The notes below the pieces were generated by a model. That model had not been told where the DNA came from. It ran no database searches and was given only the letters and a program-made list of their open reading frames with translations. A stretch of 64,000 nucleotides of DNA, taken from Clostridium tagluense (GTDB taxonomy: Bacteria > Bacillota > Clostridia > Clostridiales > Clostridiaceae). The stretch spans positions 1 through 64,000 of the forward strand of contig NZ_BHYK01000017.1 in NCBI RefSeq assembly GCF_003865095.1. Reading direction: 5' to 3'. Below are positions 9,453-19,057 of the stretch, piece after piece. The translations under genes were made by a program, and so were the position numbers. Every line of letters starts with the position of its first letter. Within the stretch, counting starts at the first letter, position 1.

Positions 9453-9488
9453 TGTTGTAAAGTTTGGTAGTTATGTTGTAAAGTTTGG
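9453..9488. promoter_or_regulatory. LytTR-type direct-repeat operator
   Basis: The 15-mer TGTTGTAAAGTTTGG occurs twice, identically, at 9453-9467 and 9474-9488. The period is exactly 21 bp, two helical turns. Within each, AAAGTTTGG fits the LytTR consensus [TA][AC][CA]GTTN[AG][TG] at every position. The pair sits between the divergent ABC operon and the LytTR regulator, directly upstream of the ABC -35 box. Confidence 0.7.
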
Positions 9489-9538
9489 CTCAATTGTATA
9501 TTGCACAAGTAAGATTGTTAAATATTTCTTTTCAAATA

Positions 9539-9547
9539 TGTTATAAT
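9539..9547 (+). promoter_or_regulatory. Extended -10 promoter of the regulator/kinase operon
   Basis: TGTTATAAT is a perfect extended -10 (TGnTATAAT). No -35 box is evident at 16-18 bp, but extended -10 promoters can work without one. Transcription would start near 9554, about 18 nt before ATG 9572 and just ahead of the AGGGGGA ribosome-binding site. Confidence 0.6.
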
Positions 9548-9571
9548 ATCCTTAAACAGGGGGATAATTCT

Positions 9572-10285
9572 ATGCTGCGAATTGCTATATGTGAAGATGA
9601 ATTTAAACAGCGAAATATGCTGAAAAATATTCTGACAGGCCAGATTAAAGAAAACAACCTTGATGCTAAAATAAATGATTATGAAAGCGGAGAGCAACTT
9701 ATAAATAGCATAAAGGACAACTCATATAAGTTCGATATAATATTCTTAGATATTCAAATGAAAAACATATCAGGAATAGATGCTGCTAAAATAATCAGAG
9801 AAACAAATAAAATTGCTATAATCATTTTTGTAACAGGACTTAGGGAATATGTATTCGAAGGGTACAATGTAAGAGCTTTTAATTATATACTAAAACCTTT
9901 TAAAATTGGCAAAATAGCTAAAGTCTTTAAAGAAGCTCTTGATAATTTAGACATGATAAAAAATGATATGTATATAGTAAATTTAAAAGATAAAACTCAT
10001 AAAATAAGTTTTTCGGATATAATGTATTTTGTTAGTGATAAGAGGCTTATTAGACTAATATGCACGCAGGGGGAATATGAATTTTATTCGCAGCTTGATA
10101 ATGTAGAAAAAGAGCTTAGTAATAGAAATTTTATACGCTGTCACCAAAGATATTTAATAAACCTATCCAATATTAGTAGCATGGAACAAAATCATGCGAT
10201 TACTATACTTGGATACAACGTTCCAATAAGCAGAAACAGATATAAAGAGACTTTGATAGCATTTGCAAAACAAATACTGAGGTAG
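9572..10285 (+). CDS. LytTR-family response regulator
   Basis: The 237-residue regulator has an N-terminal receiver: acidic pocket CEDE at 7-10, phospho-acceptor D60 in FLDIQM, Thr in FVTG and LKPF with the conserved Lys. The C-terminal LytTR DNA-binding domain (about 130-237) has FVRCHQ-like FIRCHQRYLINL and the basic end ISRNRYKE. ATG 9572 is preceded by AGGGGGATAATTCT; longer upstream extensions lack a ribosome-binding site. The kinase gene starts 8 bp after it. The direct-repeat operator at 9453-9488 matches LytTR sites, so autoregulation and control of the divergent ABC operon are likely. Confidence 0.93.
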   Translation: MLRIAICEDEFKQRNMLKNILTGQIKENNLDAKINDYESGEQLINSIKDNSYKFDIIFLDIQMKNISGIDAAKIIRETNKIAIIIFVTGLREYVFEGYNVRAFNYILKPFKIGKIAKVFKEALDNLDMIKNDMYIVNLKDKTHKISFSDIMYFVSDKRLIRLICTQGEYEFYSQLDNVEKELSNRNFIRCHQRYLINLSNISSMEQNHAITILGYNVPISRNRYKETLIAFAKQILR

Positions 10286-10293
10286 GGTGTTTT

Positions 10294-11571
10294 ATGGAGA
10301 TAATTGTAGTTATTATTCCAATCATTATTTTAAATATAATTTCGATTATAGAAACAATAATTTTATTTAAATTACTTAATGCATTTTTAACAAAAAAGGA
10401 TTCCAAAATATTATCTGTATTAAACTTTTTTGTCTTATTTATTATATGTATGGCACCTATTCTGTCAGGAGATATGGAGAATATTACATATACATTCGTT
10501 ACCTACTTGTGTATAGGATTGATTTTTTATAAAGACGTAAAAATAAAAAGAATTTGTGCAGTAACCATGGTTTTCACTATATCTGTAAGTGTGAAAATGT
10601 TAGCTGCTAGAATAGCTTATTTTTTCCCGATATACGAATATAAATTTCATGAGATAATTGAAGCCTCTTTAAGAAGTTTGATTTTTATTTTAATATATTT
10701 TGCTCTTTATAGAGTTGTACAGTGGTCTAAAGAAATTTTATCTAGTAAGATATGGGCACTAATATGTACTATGTCTTTAGCTACGTTCACATCCATTGTT
10801 TTTAGTATTGTTCCTTTTATATTTAAGATAACCACCTTTTACAATGTCATTGGCATTATCATAATGACAATATATATTTTAGGTATTATTGCTACGTTTT
10901 ATGTTATTAAAGAAATTGCTCAAGGTGTGAAAGCAGACTCTTCAAATAAACAATTAATAATGCAGATGGAACACTATACTGATATACAAGAAAATCAGAA
11001 TATCACAAATAAAATACGGCATGACATGAAAAATCACTTAGGGGTTATAAACTCATTTTTGTGTGAGGATAATATAGAAGATGCTCGCCATTACATTGAC
11101 AAGGTGACAGAAAGTATGAGCACAATGTCACTTCATACATTCTGTGAGAATAAGGTAGTAAATTCAATTTTGAATAGCAAGAACAAAAAGTTTATTGATT
11201 TAGGCATAAATGTTAACAGAAATGTTTATGTTCCTGAGCAATTAAATATATCTCAAACAGATTTATGTAGCATATTCGCAAACACTATTGATAACGCAAT
11301 AGATGCATGCTCAAAAATACAAGATAAAAATGCCAGGTACATAAATATTAAATCAAATACGGATAAAGGTTATTTTGTTTATGAAATTGAAAACGCAAAG
11401 GTAAATCAGATAAAATTAAATGGCCTGAGATTTATCACTAATAAAAAAAATAACCTAATACATGGATATGGGATAGATATTATTAGGACTGTAGTAGCTA
11501 AATATAGTGGGGATATAGATATTGAATATACAGATAATACTTTTAAAATAATACTTATTATAAAGGTTTAG
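10294..11571 (+). CDS. Sensor histidine kinase, GHKL/AgrC-like
   Basis: The 425-residue protein has about six membrane helices in its first 205 residues and no large extracellular domain, as in AgrC/ComD/VirS-type peptide-sensing kinases. The phospho-acceptor His is H243 in IRHDMKNHLG. The GHKL ATPase domain follows with N-box NTIDNAIDAC and a G-box region HGYGIDIIR. It lies 8 bp behind the response regulator with ribosome-binding site AGGTAGGG. Its cytoplasmic DHp and CA domains phosphorylate the LytTR partner. The signal may be a peptide handled by the neighbouring ABC transporter (inference). Its stop lies 6 bp from the stop of the convergent GTPase gene, with no terminator between them. 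Confidence 0.92.
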   Translation: MEIIVVIIPIIILNIISIIETIILFKLLNAFLTKKDSKILSVLNFFVLFIICMAPILSGDMENITYTFVTYLCIGLIFYKDVKIKRICAVTMVFTISVSVKMLAARIAYFFPIYEYKFHEIIEASLRSLIFILIYFALYRVVQWSKEILSSKIWALICTMSLATFTSIVFSIVPFIFKITTFYNVIGIIIMTIYILGIIATFYVIKEIAQGVKADSSNKQLIMQMEHYTDIQENQNITNKIRHDMKNHLGVINSFLCEDNIEDARHYIDKVTESMSTMSLHTFCENKVVNSILNSKNKKFIDLGINVNRNVYVPEQLNISQTDLCSIFANTIDNAIDACSKIQDKNARYINIKSNTDKGYFVYEIENAKVNQIKLNGLRFITNKKNNLIHGYGIDIIRTVVAKYSGDIDIEYTDNTFKIILIIKV

Positions 11572-11577
11572 AGGTTT

Positions 11578-13572
11578 TTACAATGCATTTCGCACATAAA
11601 GTATATATTTAGCTCTGTCTATTGGATTAACGCCTACTCTTTCTCTTATTGAGCCTAGTTCTAAGGAGCAGGGCTCATAACCTGCAAATCCAGTTGTCAT
11701 TATTCCTTTCCCAGAAGAAATTTTGACCAGGTCACCTGGATATTCAAGTGAGGTGGATACAGGCATTTTTCCTTCTATTGTAAACGTATTGTTGTGTATA
11801 AATGGTGATTCAAAGCTCCCACGCATTTTTATAATATCATTTAAAACTCGTCCACCTACATTCTCAGGCACTGTAATCCTAAACTTAATTATTGGTTCAA
11901 GTAGCGTAGTTCCTATTTCATTTAAACCTCTCATAATTCCCATAGCCGTAGAGGTAGCAAAGTCACCTGAACGTGAATGCATAACATGGTCTTCACCGCA
12001 GGTAAAGGTTATCTTTAAATCTGTCACTGGCCAGCCGTAAATACCTTGACTTAAAATTTTATCTAGATTATCTTCGATTTCACGTTGATACTTTATTTTT
12101 ACTTTTTCAGTTCTTACCTTAGATTCATAGACAATTCCAGTTCCCATTGGTAGTGGCTCAATTAAAAATTCAACTATTGCCCAGCAGGGTTTGGGCATAG
12201 TATAACGTGATTCACCATATCCACTTGATATAGGAGTTTCTTTGTAAATAACAGAGGGTGGACCAAAAGAAACCCGTAGATTAAATCTTTCCATTAAAAT
12301 AGCTTCGATATATTCAATTTGAATTTTACCCATTATCCGAAGATGAATTTCTTTCTTCTCTTTTATCCATTGCATATTAAGAAGTGGATCTTCCTCTTGT
12401 AGCAAAGTTAAGGCTTCAACTAAGGCTATATAATCTTCTTGGATTTTTGAATAAATTCTTAAGGTGAGAAGTGGAGTTGTAATTGTTTGGAGACTAGGAA
12501 TATGAGTTTTGCTTCCTAGTATATCGTAGGTGCTACAATTTAACCCACTCACCATTACCAAATCGCTGCTATATGCATATTTTACATCAATTGGTTTTTG
12601 ATTAATTACTTTTTTTATCATAGTAATTTTTTCATTTTCGCCAGTAGTTACATTTAAAATGTCATCTCTAGTTGAGATTGATCCACTAAAAATTTTTATA
12701 TGAGCTATTTTACCTAAGGTTTTGTTATGAGAAATTTTGTAAACTAGTGCAGAGAGCTCACAATTATCTAAATCCTCTGGACCAGGAATGTAATCTATTA
12801 TGGCATCTAGAAGGTCCCTAGTCCCTTCACCTTTTAGTGCAGTGCCATAAAACACAGGGTAGATGATGCCTACATTAGATTGTGTAATTATTTCATCCTT
12901 TATATTCCCTAGGGTTAAAGTGCCTTCAAAGAATTGATTTAAAATTTCTACATTAAAATTGCCTAGTGTATCTATTATATCCTCAAGTAATTGTTTATAG
13001 GTTTCATTTTTTATCTCTAATATATTTTTTTCGCGATTTTTCTCATCAAAAATATTATATACAATAAATTCATTGTTTTTTTCATAAACGAGTTGCATGG
13101 GCACAAGATTATTTGTAAGAAGCTTTTTCATATCCACAATAGTTTTATAGGGAGAGGCACCAATGCGATCAAGTTTGTTTATAAAAAATATTGAAGGGGT
13201 ATTTAACCTTTTTAAAGCATTAAAGTATACTTCAGTTTGAGGTTGTACTCCTTCAACGCAGGACAATACTACTATAGCTCCATCTAAAACACCTATACTC
13301 CGTTCTACTTCAGAGCTGAAATCAATATGCCCAGGAGTATCTATAAGGTGAATATTAGTCTCTTTATAAGTGAGATCAATTTCAGCAGCTTTTACTGAAA
13401 TACCTCTTTGTTTTTCTATATCTAAAGAATCTGTATGGGTTGTACCTTTATCTACACTGCCTAAAATTCTGCTAGAACCACTTTGATAAAGTAGTTGTTC
13501 AGTTAAAGTTGTTTTTCCAGCATCTACATGGGCAACTATTCCAATATTTCTAATCTTATTTTTTATAGTCAT
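11578..13572 (-). CDS. TetM/EF-G-like ribosomal-protection-type translational GTPase
   Basis: The 664-residue translational GTPase has G1 AHVDAGKTT (14-22), the switch I region RGISVKAAE, G3 DTPGH and G4 NKLD, then EF-G domains II-V. Overall length and the ELLEP-like TLLEPIIKFRI segment match Tet(M)/Tet(O)-type ribosomal protection proteins. However, the domain IV tip that reads YSPVS in Tet(M) aligns here with HVMHS. It is therefore a diverged paralogue that may act in translation or another stress, and tetracycline resistance should not be assumed. The start at ATG 13572 has GGAG 8 bp upstream; the TTG at 13605 is only two bases from AAGGAGG. Confidence 0.85.
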   Translation of the reverse strand: MTIKNKIRNIGIVAHVDAGKTTLTEQLLYQSGSSRILGSVDKGTTHTDSLDIEKQRGISVKAAEIDLTYKETNIHLIDTPGHIDFSSEVERSIGVLDGAIVVLSCVEGVQPQTEVYFNALKRLNTPSIFFINKLDRIGASPYKTIVDMKKLLTNNLVPMQLVYEKNNEFIVYNIFDEKNREKNILEIKNETYKQLLEDIIDTLGNFNVEILNQFFEGTLTLGNIKDEIITQSNVGIIYPVFYGTALKGEGTRDLLDAIIDYIPGPEDLDNCELSALVYKISHNKTLGKIAHIKIFSGSISTRDDILNVTTGENEKITMIKKVINQKPIDVKYAYSSDLVMVSGLNCSTYDILGSKTHIPSLQTITTPLLTLRIYSKIQEDYIALVEALTLLQEEDPLLNMQWIKEKKEIHLRIMGKIQIEYIEAILMERFNLRVSFGPPSVIYKETPISSGYGESRYTMPKPCWAIVEFLIEPLPMGTGIVYESKVRTEKVKIKYQREIEDNLDKILSQGIYGWPVTDLKITFTCGEDHVMHSRSGDFATSTAMGIMRGLNEIGTTLLEPIIKFRITVPENVGGRVLNDIIKMRGSFESPFIHNNTFTIEGKMPVSTSLEYPGDLVKISSGKGIMTTGFAGYEPCSLELGSIRERVGVNPIDRAKYILYVRNAL

Positions 13573-13746
13573 ATTCATATCTCCATTAGTAAATTTTTTA
13601 AGCAAGGCCTCCTTTTAAAAAATAACAGGTAAGTCAGCTAGCCTTTTTTATTATATTCCATTATTTTTATTGTGTCTATGGGTGTAAAATATGAGTAATA
13701 TTAATATAAAATCTTTTAATCTCTTAATTTATGATAACTTTTACTG

Positions 13747-13752
13747 TATAAT
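13747..13752 (+). promoter_or_regulatory. Candidate -10 box for the U32 peptidase gene
   Basis: TATAAT lies 33 bp before ATG 13785. Only a weak TTAATT is present 17 bp upstream. The ribosome-binding site TAGGAGAG follows. Confidence 0.4.
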
Positions 13753-13784
13753 AGAACATATAACACTTATTAGGAGAGATGTAA

Positions 13785-16163
13785 ATGAAAAAAATTGAAT
13801 TACTAGCCCCTGCTGGAAGTATGGAAAGCGTAATTGCAGCAGTGCAAATGAAGGCAGATGCAGTTTATATAGGAGGAAGCAAATTCTCAGCAAGAGCTTA
13901 TGCTTTTAATTTTGATAATGAGAATATTACTCGCGCAGTGGATTATTGCCACATATATGGAGTTCGCGTATATGTCACTTTAAATACCTTAGTAAAGGAT
14001 AATGAGCTTAAAGAAATTATGGAGTATGTAGGCTTTTTATATAGCATAGGAGTAGATGCACTTATAGTTCAAGATACGGGACTCATATATTTAATAAGAA
14101 ATAATTTTCCAGGTTTTGAGCTTCATGCCTCTACACAAATGACGATTCATAATGGTGAAGGAGCTTTGTTTTTAAAAAACATAGGTTTTACAAGGATAGT
14201 TTTATCCAGAGAACTTAGTTTAAAAGAAATAGATTACATATCTAATACTTTAAAAGTGGAAACAGAAGTTTTTGTTCATGGAGCACTATGTATATGTTAT
14301 TCAGGGCAGTGCCTTATGAGTAGTATTATAGGTGGTAGAAGTGGAAATAGAGGCAGATGTGCCCAACCCTGTAGATTACCTTATACACTAATAGATAAAA
14401 ACACTAATAAAGAGCATAAGGCATACATTTTAAGCCCTAAAGATACTTGTACTTTAGATAACTTAAAAGATATAGTAACAACAGGTACTTCTTCGCTAAA
14501 AATTGAAGGAAGAATGAAAAAACCAGAATATGTTTCAGGCGTTGTGGAGATATATAGACGTGAACTTGACAATATTTATAACAATAAAATACAAAAGTTA
14601 GATGAGGATACTAAAGTTTTAACACAATTATTTAATAGAGAAGGTTTTTCAAAGGCTTATTTATATGGTAATAGTGGAAAAGATATGATGGCATATAAGG
14701 TTCCTAAGAATTCTGGAATTCCAATAGGAAAAGTTGCCGCTGATTTATCAGTAACTCTTTTAGAAAAGGTAGCTTTAAAAGATGGCGTAATGTTTAATGA
14801 GGATGGATTTGCCATATCAAAGATTATTGTGAAGGGAATGGAAGTTCAAAACGCAGTAATGGGGGATAGGGTTTTATTAAAACCAACTAAATATAAAGCT
14901 GGGGACATTTTATATAAGATTTCTGATGTTAAGCTCATGAATGAGCTTTCGAAAAGTTATAGTGATGCATTTAGGAGAAAAATAGAATTAAATCTCTTAA
15001 TAGATTTTAGTGTAAATAAACCATTATGCATAAGTACTATTTACATGGGAAAGAATTTCAATGTTTTCGGAGAAATAGTTCAAGCAGCCCTAAACAAACC
15101 ACTAGATAGTGAGCGCATTATTAAAAATCTATCTAAAACAGGAGATACTCCTTTTAAAATAAATGAAGTGAATTTTGAAAATTTTCAAGATGGGTTCTTG
15201 CCAATGGCTGCATTAAATTCAGTAAGGCGAGAACTAACAGAGAGTATTCAAAATTATATAACAGAAAAGTATAAAAGAGAAAATAGCGGTAAACAAATTA
15301 ATTACAATAAGGAAAAAAGTTTACAAGTAGAAAATAATTTTATAGAAGATGTAGATAAGAAGGATAGCACTATACCAGAGACACTTATATATGTAAGTAA
15401 TGAAGAGCAGCTAAGAGCAGTAATAGAAATGGGTTTTGATAACATCGCTATAAACCCTTTTATGAGAGCGTGTAATATTGATTTTAATAAGTATGATGTA
15501 AATATTTATCTCAAGGCACCTAATATTATCAAGGGTGAATTCGAAAGTGTTTGTGAGTTTATTGAAAATAACTTAGGGAGCATAAAAGGTATTATTACAG
15601 CTAATTTAGGAATAATTAATAGATTTAACAAGAAAATAAGTATAATTGGAGATTACAAATTAAATGTTTTTAATAGTTATGCAGGAGATTTTTACAAGGA
15701 TTTCCTTACGGGAACTTGCATTAGTGCAGAGCTTAACCAAAAGGAAATTAAGGAAATAGGGGCTAAAAGTTCGCTACCACTGCAAATTATGGTTTATGGT
15801 AAATATGAACTTATGGTTAGTGAATATTGTGCTATAGGAAGTGTTTTTGGTGGTAAAAGTGATAATAAAACTTGTAGTGAGAAATGTACTACTGGATGTT
15901 ATACACTTAAGGATAGAATGAATGAAGAGTTTAGAATTAATACTGATAAATATTGTAGAAGCTATATTTATAATAACGTGCCAGTGAATTTGATTTCTAA
16001 TATGACAGAGATAATAAAAAACAATATTTCTTGTTTTAGATTAGATTTTATTCATGAAAATTATGAAGAAACTCTTGAGGTTCTTAATAATTATATTAAA
16101 AGAACTTGGAGTACAGAATTTAAGGATTATACTAGGGGCCACTATAAAAGAGGCGTAGAATAA
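13785..16163 (+). CDS. U32 family peptidase with DUF3656-like region (RlhA/TrhP-type)
   Basis: The 792-residue protein starts IELLAPAGSMESVIAAVQ, the U32 signature beginning. It has LHASTQMTIHN and the cysteine cluster HGALCICYSGQC followed by GNRGRCAQPCRLPY, which binds iron-sulfur in characterised relatives. A longer C-terminal half includes a second Cys-rich patch (CSEKCTTGCYTLKD). The two-part, roughly 790-residue form matches Firmicute YhbU/RlhA-like proteins; E. coli relatives work in prephenate-dependent hydroxylation of 23S rRNA or tRNA. RNA modification is therefore more likely than proteolysis. It lies 18 bp upstream of mutS2, probably in the same transcript. Confidence 0.88.
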   Translation: MKKIELLAPAGSMESVIAAVQMKADAVYIGGSKFSARAYAFNFDNENITRAVDYCHIYGVRVYVTLNTLVKDNELKEIMEYVGFLYSIGVDALIVQDTGLIYLIRNNFPGFELHASTQMTIHNGEGALFLKNIGFTRIVLSRELSLKEIDYISNTLKVETEVFVHGALCICYSGQCLMSSIIGGRSGNRGRCAQPCRLPYTLIDKNTNKEHKAYILSPKDTCTLDNLKDIVTTGTSSLKIEGRMKKPEYVSGVVEIYRRELDNIYNNKIQKLDEDTKVLTQLFNREGFSKAYLYGNSGKDMMAYKVPKNSGIPIGKVAADLSVTLLEKVALKDGVMFNEDGFAISKIIVKGMEVQNAVMGDRVLLKPTKYKAGDILYKISDVKLMNELSKSYSDAFRRKIELNLLIDFSVNKPLCISTIYMGKNFNVFGEIVQAALNKPLDSERIIKNLSKTGDTPFKINEVNFENFQDGFLPMAALNSVRRELTESIQNYITEKYKRENSGKQINYNKEKSLQVENNFIEDVDKKDSTIPETLIYVSNEEQLRAVIEMGFDNIAINPFMRACNIDFNKYDVNIYLKAPNIIKGEFESVCEFIENNLGSIKGIITANLGIINRFNKKISIIGDYKLNVFNSYAGDFYKDFLTGTCISAELNQKEIKEIGAKSSLPLQIMVYGKYELMVSEYCAIGSVFGGKSDNKTCSEKCTTGCYTLKDRMNEEFRINTDKYCRSYIYNNVPVNLISNMTEIIKNNISCFRLDFIHENYEETLEVLNNYIKRTWSTEFKDYTRGHYKRGVE

Positions 16164-16181
16164 AGGAAAGACGGTGAAACT

Positions 16182-18545
16182 ATGAATACTAAATCATTAA
16201 AAGTTTTAGAATATTATAAAATCAAAGACAAAATTAAAGAATATACTCATACTACGGCGGGTAAGGACATTATAGAAAAATTAGAACCCTACACGAATAT
16301 GTATGAAGTACGAGAACACTTGCAGGAGACTAATGAGGCACTACTTCTTTTATCAAAAAAAGGAAGTGCGCCTTTTGAAGGGATATACGATGTTCGAGAT
16401 GCCATAAGCAGGGCATCTAAAGGAGCCTGCCTTATGCCAACGCAGCTCCTGCGAATAGCTCAAATGCTTAGGTGTGCTAGATTATTTCAAAATTATGTTG
16501 GAAGCAAAGGCGGAGAAACTTCTAGAGTTTTAGAAGATATATGTATCGGAATTGTTCCAATAAAAAAACTAGAAGATGAAATTTTTATAGCCATAATAGG
16601 TGATGATGAAATTTCTGATAGGGCTAGTAGTTTACTTTTTAATTTAAGAAAATCACTAAAAGAGAAAAACTCTTCCGTAAAGGAAAAGGTAAATTCATTA
16701 GTTAGATCTAATGCAAAATATCTTCAAGAAAGTCTTTATACTATAAGGGGAGATAGATATGTAATTCCCGTTAAAATAGAGCATAAAAGCAGTGTTCCGG
16801 GTATTGTTCATGATCAGAGTTCCTCTGGAGCTACATTATTCATTGAGCCAATGAGTCTCGTGAATTTAAACAATGAAATCAAAGAAATAATGCTAAAGGA
16901 AAAAGCTGAGGTTGAAAGAATTTTAGCTGAACTATCCTATAAAATATATGAAAATATAAATATTGTTGATAGCAATGCAAATATAGTATGGGAATTAGAT
17001 TTTATTTTTGCTAAAGCAAAATATGCAATAGAAATTAATGCCATTATACCTAGTGTTAATGATGAGGGAGTAATAGATATAATTGAGGCTAGGCACCCTT
17101 TGATAGACCCTAAGGTAGTAGTGCCGAGTAATATATACTTAGGAAGAGGATTTACCTCACTAGTAATAACAGGACCAAATACTGGTGGTAAAACAGTAAC
17201 TTTAAAAACTGTGGGCTTAATCCAGTTAATGGCTATGAGTGGGATTTTAATTCCAGCTAGAGATGGCTCTGTGGTAAGCTTTTTCAATGAAATTTTCGCA
17301 GATATAGGTGATGAGCAAAGCATAGAACAAAGCTTATCTACTTTTTCTTCTCATATGACAAACATAGTAAACATAATTGAAAAAGCAGATAAAAAAACAT
17401 TAGCTCTATTTGATGAATTAGGTGCTGGAACAGATCCCACAGAGGGAGCAGCGCTTGCTGTATCAATTCTGGAAAATTTAAGATCAAGAGGGACAAAAGT
17501 AGTTGCAACTACACATTACAGTGAATTAAAAGGATATGCATTAAAAACTACAGGTGTGGAAAATGCTTCTGTAGAATTTAATGTGGACACACTAAGTCCT
17601 ACTTACAGACTAATAATTGGAGTGCCAGGTAAATCTAATGCTTTTGAGATTTCTAAGAGGCTCGGTCTTCCTGATTATATTATTAAAAATGCTAGAGAAA
17701 ATATTTCGAGTGAAACCTTAGAATTTGAAGAATTAGTTCAAAGTCTTCAAGAAAAGAGCATAAAGGCAGAAAAAGATGCTAGGACTGCAGAGGGTTTGAA
17801 ACTAGAAGCTAGTAAGTTAAAAGATAAATATCAGGAAAAATTATATAAACTTGAAAACATTAGAGAAAATGCAATGTATGAAGCTCAAAGAGAAGCAAAA
17901 ATGCTAGTAAGAAATGCTAAGGAAGAATCTGATGTTATTCTTAAAAACATGAGAGAACTAGAAAAACTGGGATTCCCATCTGAAGCAAGACAAATGCTTG
18001 AAGAGGAAAGAATGAAAATTAAAGATAAGCTTGAAAGCTTAGATAAGCATGTACAAAAAAACAATGAGGATCTAGGAGAAAAGCTAAAAACTGTAAAAGA
18101 AGGTCAAGAAGTATATTTGCCATCACTTGATCAGAAAGTTATTGTAATTTCAAAACCTGATAGTCGCGGTGAAGTACAAGTTCAAGCAGGTATTATGAAG
18201 ATAAATGTTAAAGTAGATGATTTGCGCAAGTCAAAGGTTACGCAGGAAGAAAAGAAAAAGGCCAAGATAAATAAGAGAGAGCTTAAGCTAAATTTAAGAA
18301 ATGTATCTACCTCCGTAGATTTAAGAGGTATGGATGCGCAGGAAGCCGTATATACTGTTGATAAGTATTTAGATGATGCTTATTTAGGAGGTCTTAAAGA
18401 GGTTACCATTATTCATGGTAAAGGTACGGGGGTTTTAAGAAATACTATTACAGATATGTTAAAGAGACATGGTCATTCTAAGGCCTACAGGTTAGGAAAT
18501 TATGGTGAGGGCGGTAGTGGAGTCACTGTAGTAGAACTTAAATAG
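16182..18545 (+). CDS. mutS2: Endonuclease MutS2
   Basis: The 787-residue protein has the family's usual length. It has a MutS-type core and lever, Walker A TGPNTGGKT (about 330-338), Walker B LALFDELGAGTDPTEGAALA and the TTHY motif. A long coiled coil (about 510-630) and a C-terminal Smr nuclease domain (about 710-787) with DLRGMDAQEAV and IIHGKGTGVLR follow. MutS2 acts in suppression of recombination and, in Bacillus, in rescue of collided ribosomes. ATG 16182 has AAAGGAAAGACGG upstream. It probably shares an operon with the U32 gene before it and the DUF523 gene after it. Confidence 0.97.
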   Translation: MNTKSLKVLEYYKIKDKIKEYTHTTAGKDIIEKLEPYTNMYEVREHLQETNEALLLLSKKGSAPFEGIYDVRDAISRASKGACLMPTQLLRIAQMLRCARLFQNYVGSKGGETSRVLEDICIGIVPIKKLEDEIFIAIIGDDEISDRASSLLFNLRKSLKEKNSSVKEKVNSLVRSNAKYLQESLYTIRGDRYVIPVKIEHKSSVPGIVHDQSSSGATLFIEPMSLVNLNNEIKEIMLKEKAEVERILAELSYKIYENINIVDSNANIVWELDFIFAKAKYAIEINAIIPSVNDEGVIDIIEARHPLIDPKVVVPSNIYLGRGFTSLVITGPNTGGKTVTLKTVGLIQLMAMSGILIPARDGSVVSFFNEIFADIGDEQSIEQSLSTFSSHMTNIVNIIEKADKKTLALFDELGAGTDPTEGAALAVSILENLRSRGTKVVATTHYSELKGYALKTTGVENASVEFNVDTLSPTYRLIIGVPGKSNAFEISKRLGLPDYIIKNARENISSETLEFEELVQSLQEKSIKAEKDARTAEGLKLEASKLKDKYQEKLYKLENIRENAMYEAQREAKMLVRNAKEESDVILKNMRELEKLGFPSEARQMLEEERMKIKDKLESLDKHVQKNNEDLGEKLKTVKEGQEVYLPSLDQKVIVISKPDSRGEVQVQAGIMKINVKVDDLRKSKVTQEEKKKAKINKRELKLNLRNVSTSVDLRGMDAQEAVYTVDKYLDDAYLGGLKEVTIIHGKGTGVLRNTITDMLKRHGHSKAYRLGNYGEGGSGVTVVELK

Positions 18546-18583
18546 TTTGGCTTAATTAATAGGCAGTAAAGGATGGTGTGGGT

Positions 18584-19045
18584 ATGATTATTGTAAGTGC
18601 GTGTTTATGTGGCATTGATTGTAAGTATAATGGTGGCAATAATTTAGATGTACGTGTACTAAAACTCTTAAAAGAAGGAAAAGCAATTCCTGTTTGCCCA
18701 GAGCAACTAGGAGGACAAGAAACGCCTAGGGCAGCACATGAAATTGTAAATGGAAACGGCTCAGATGTGCTAAAGGGTAAAGCTAGGATTCTTGGGCCAG
18801 AAGGCGATGATGTAACCCAACAATTTATAAAAGGTGCTTATGAAACACTTAAAATTTCACAGGCAGCTGGAGCTAGCATTGCTATTTTAAAGGCACGAAG
18901 TCCTTCTTGTGGAATTTCCCAAATATATGATGGCACTTTTAGTGGAACTAAGAGAGATGGTAATGGAGTTACTGCGCAGTTATTATTATCCAAAGGCATA
19001 AAAGTTTATACTGAGGAAAATTTAGATGGAGTAAAATTTGACTAA
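18584..19045 (+). CDS. DUF523 family protein
   Basis: The 153-residue protein has the DUF523 pattern: N-terminal SACLCGIDCKYNGGNN, then PVCPEQLGG, and ILKARSPSCGISQIYDGTF with conserved Cys residues. The clustered cysteines suggest metal or iron-sulfur binding, but the biochemical function is not established. The start at ATG 18584 has AAGGA ten bases upstream; an in-frame GTG at 18578 is too close to the ribosome-binding site. It lies 38 bp after mutS2 and 12 bp before the FMN enzyme gene, within one transcription unit ended by the terminator at 20081. Confidence 0.88.
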   Translation: MIIVSACLCGIDCKYNGGNNLDVRVLKLLKEGKAIPVCPEQLGGQETPRAAHEIVNGNGSDVLKGKARILGPEGDDVTQQFIKGAYETLKISQAAGASIAILKARSPSCGISQIYDGTFSGTKRDGNGVTAQLLLSKGIKVYTEENLDGVKFD

Positions 19046-19057
19046 GGAGGAAGTAAG

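Noticed and set aside
11578-13572. Acquired tetracycline-resistance gene
   Set aside because: The tip motif essential in Tet(M) is not conserved, base composition matches the neighbours and no mobile element flanks it.
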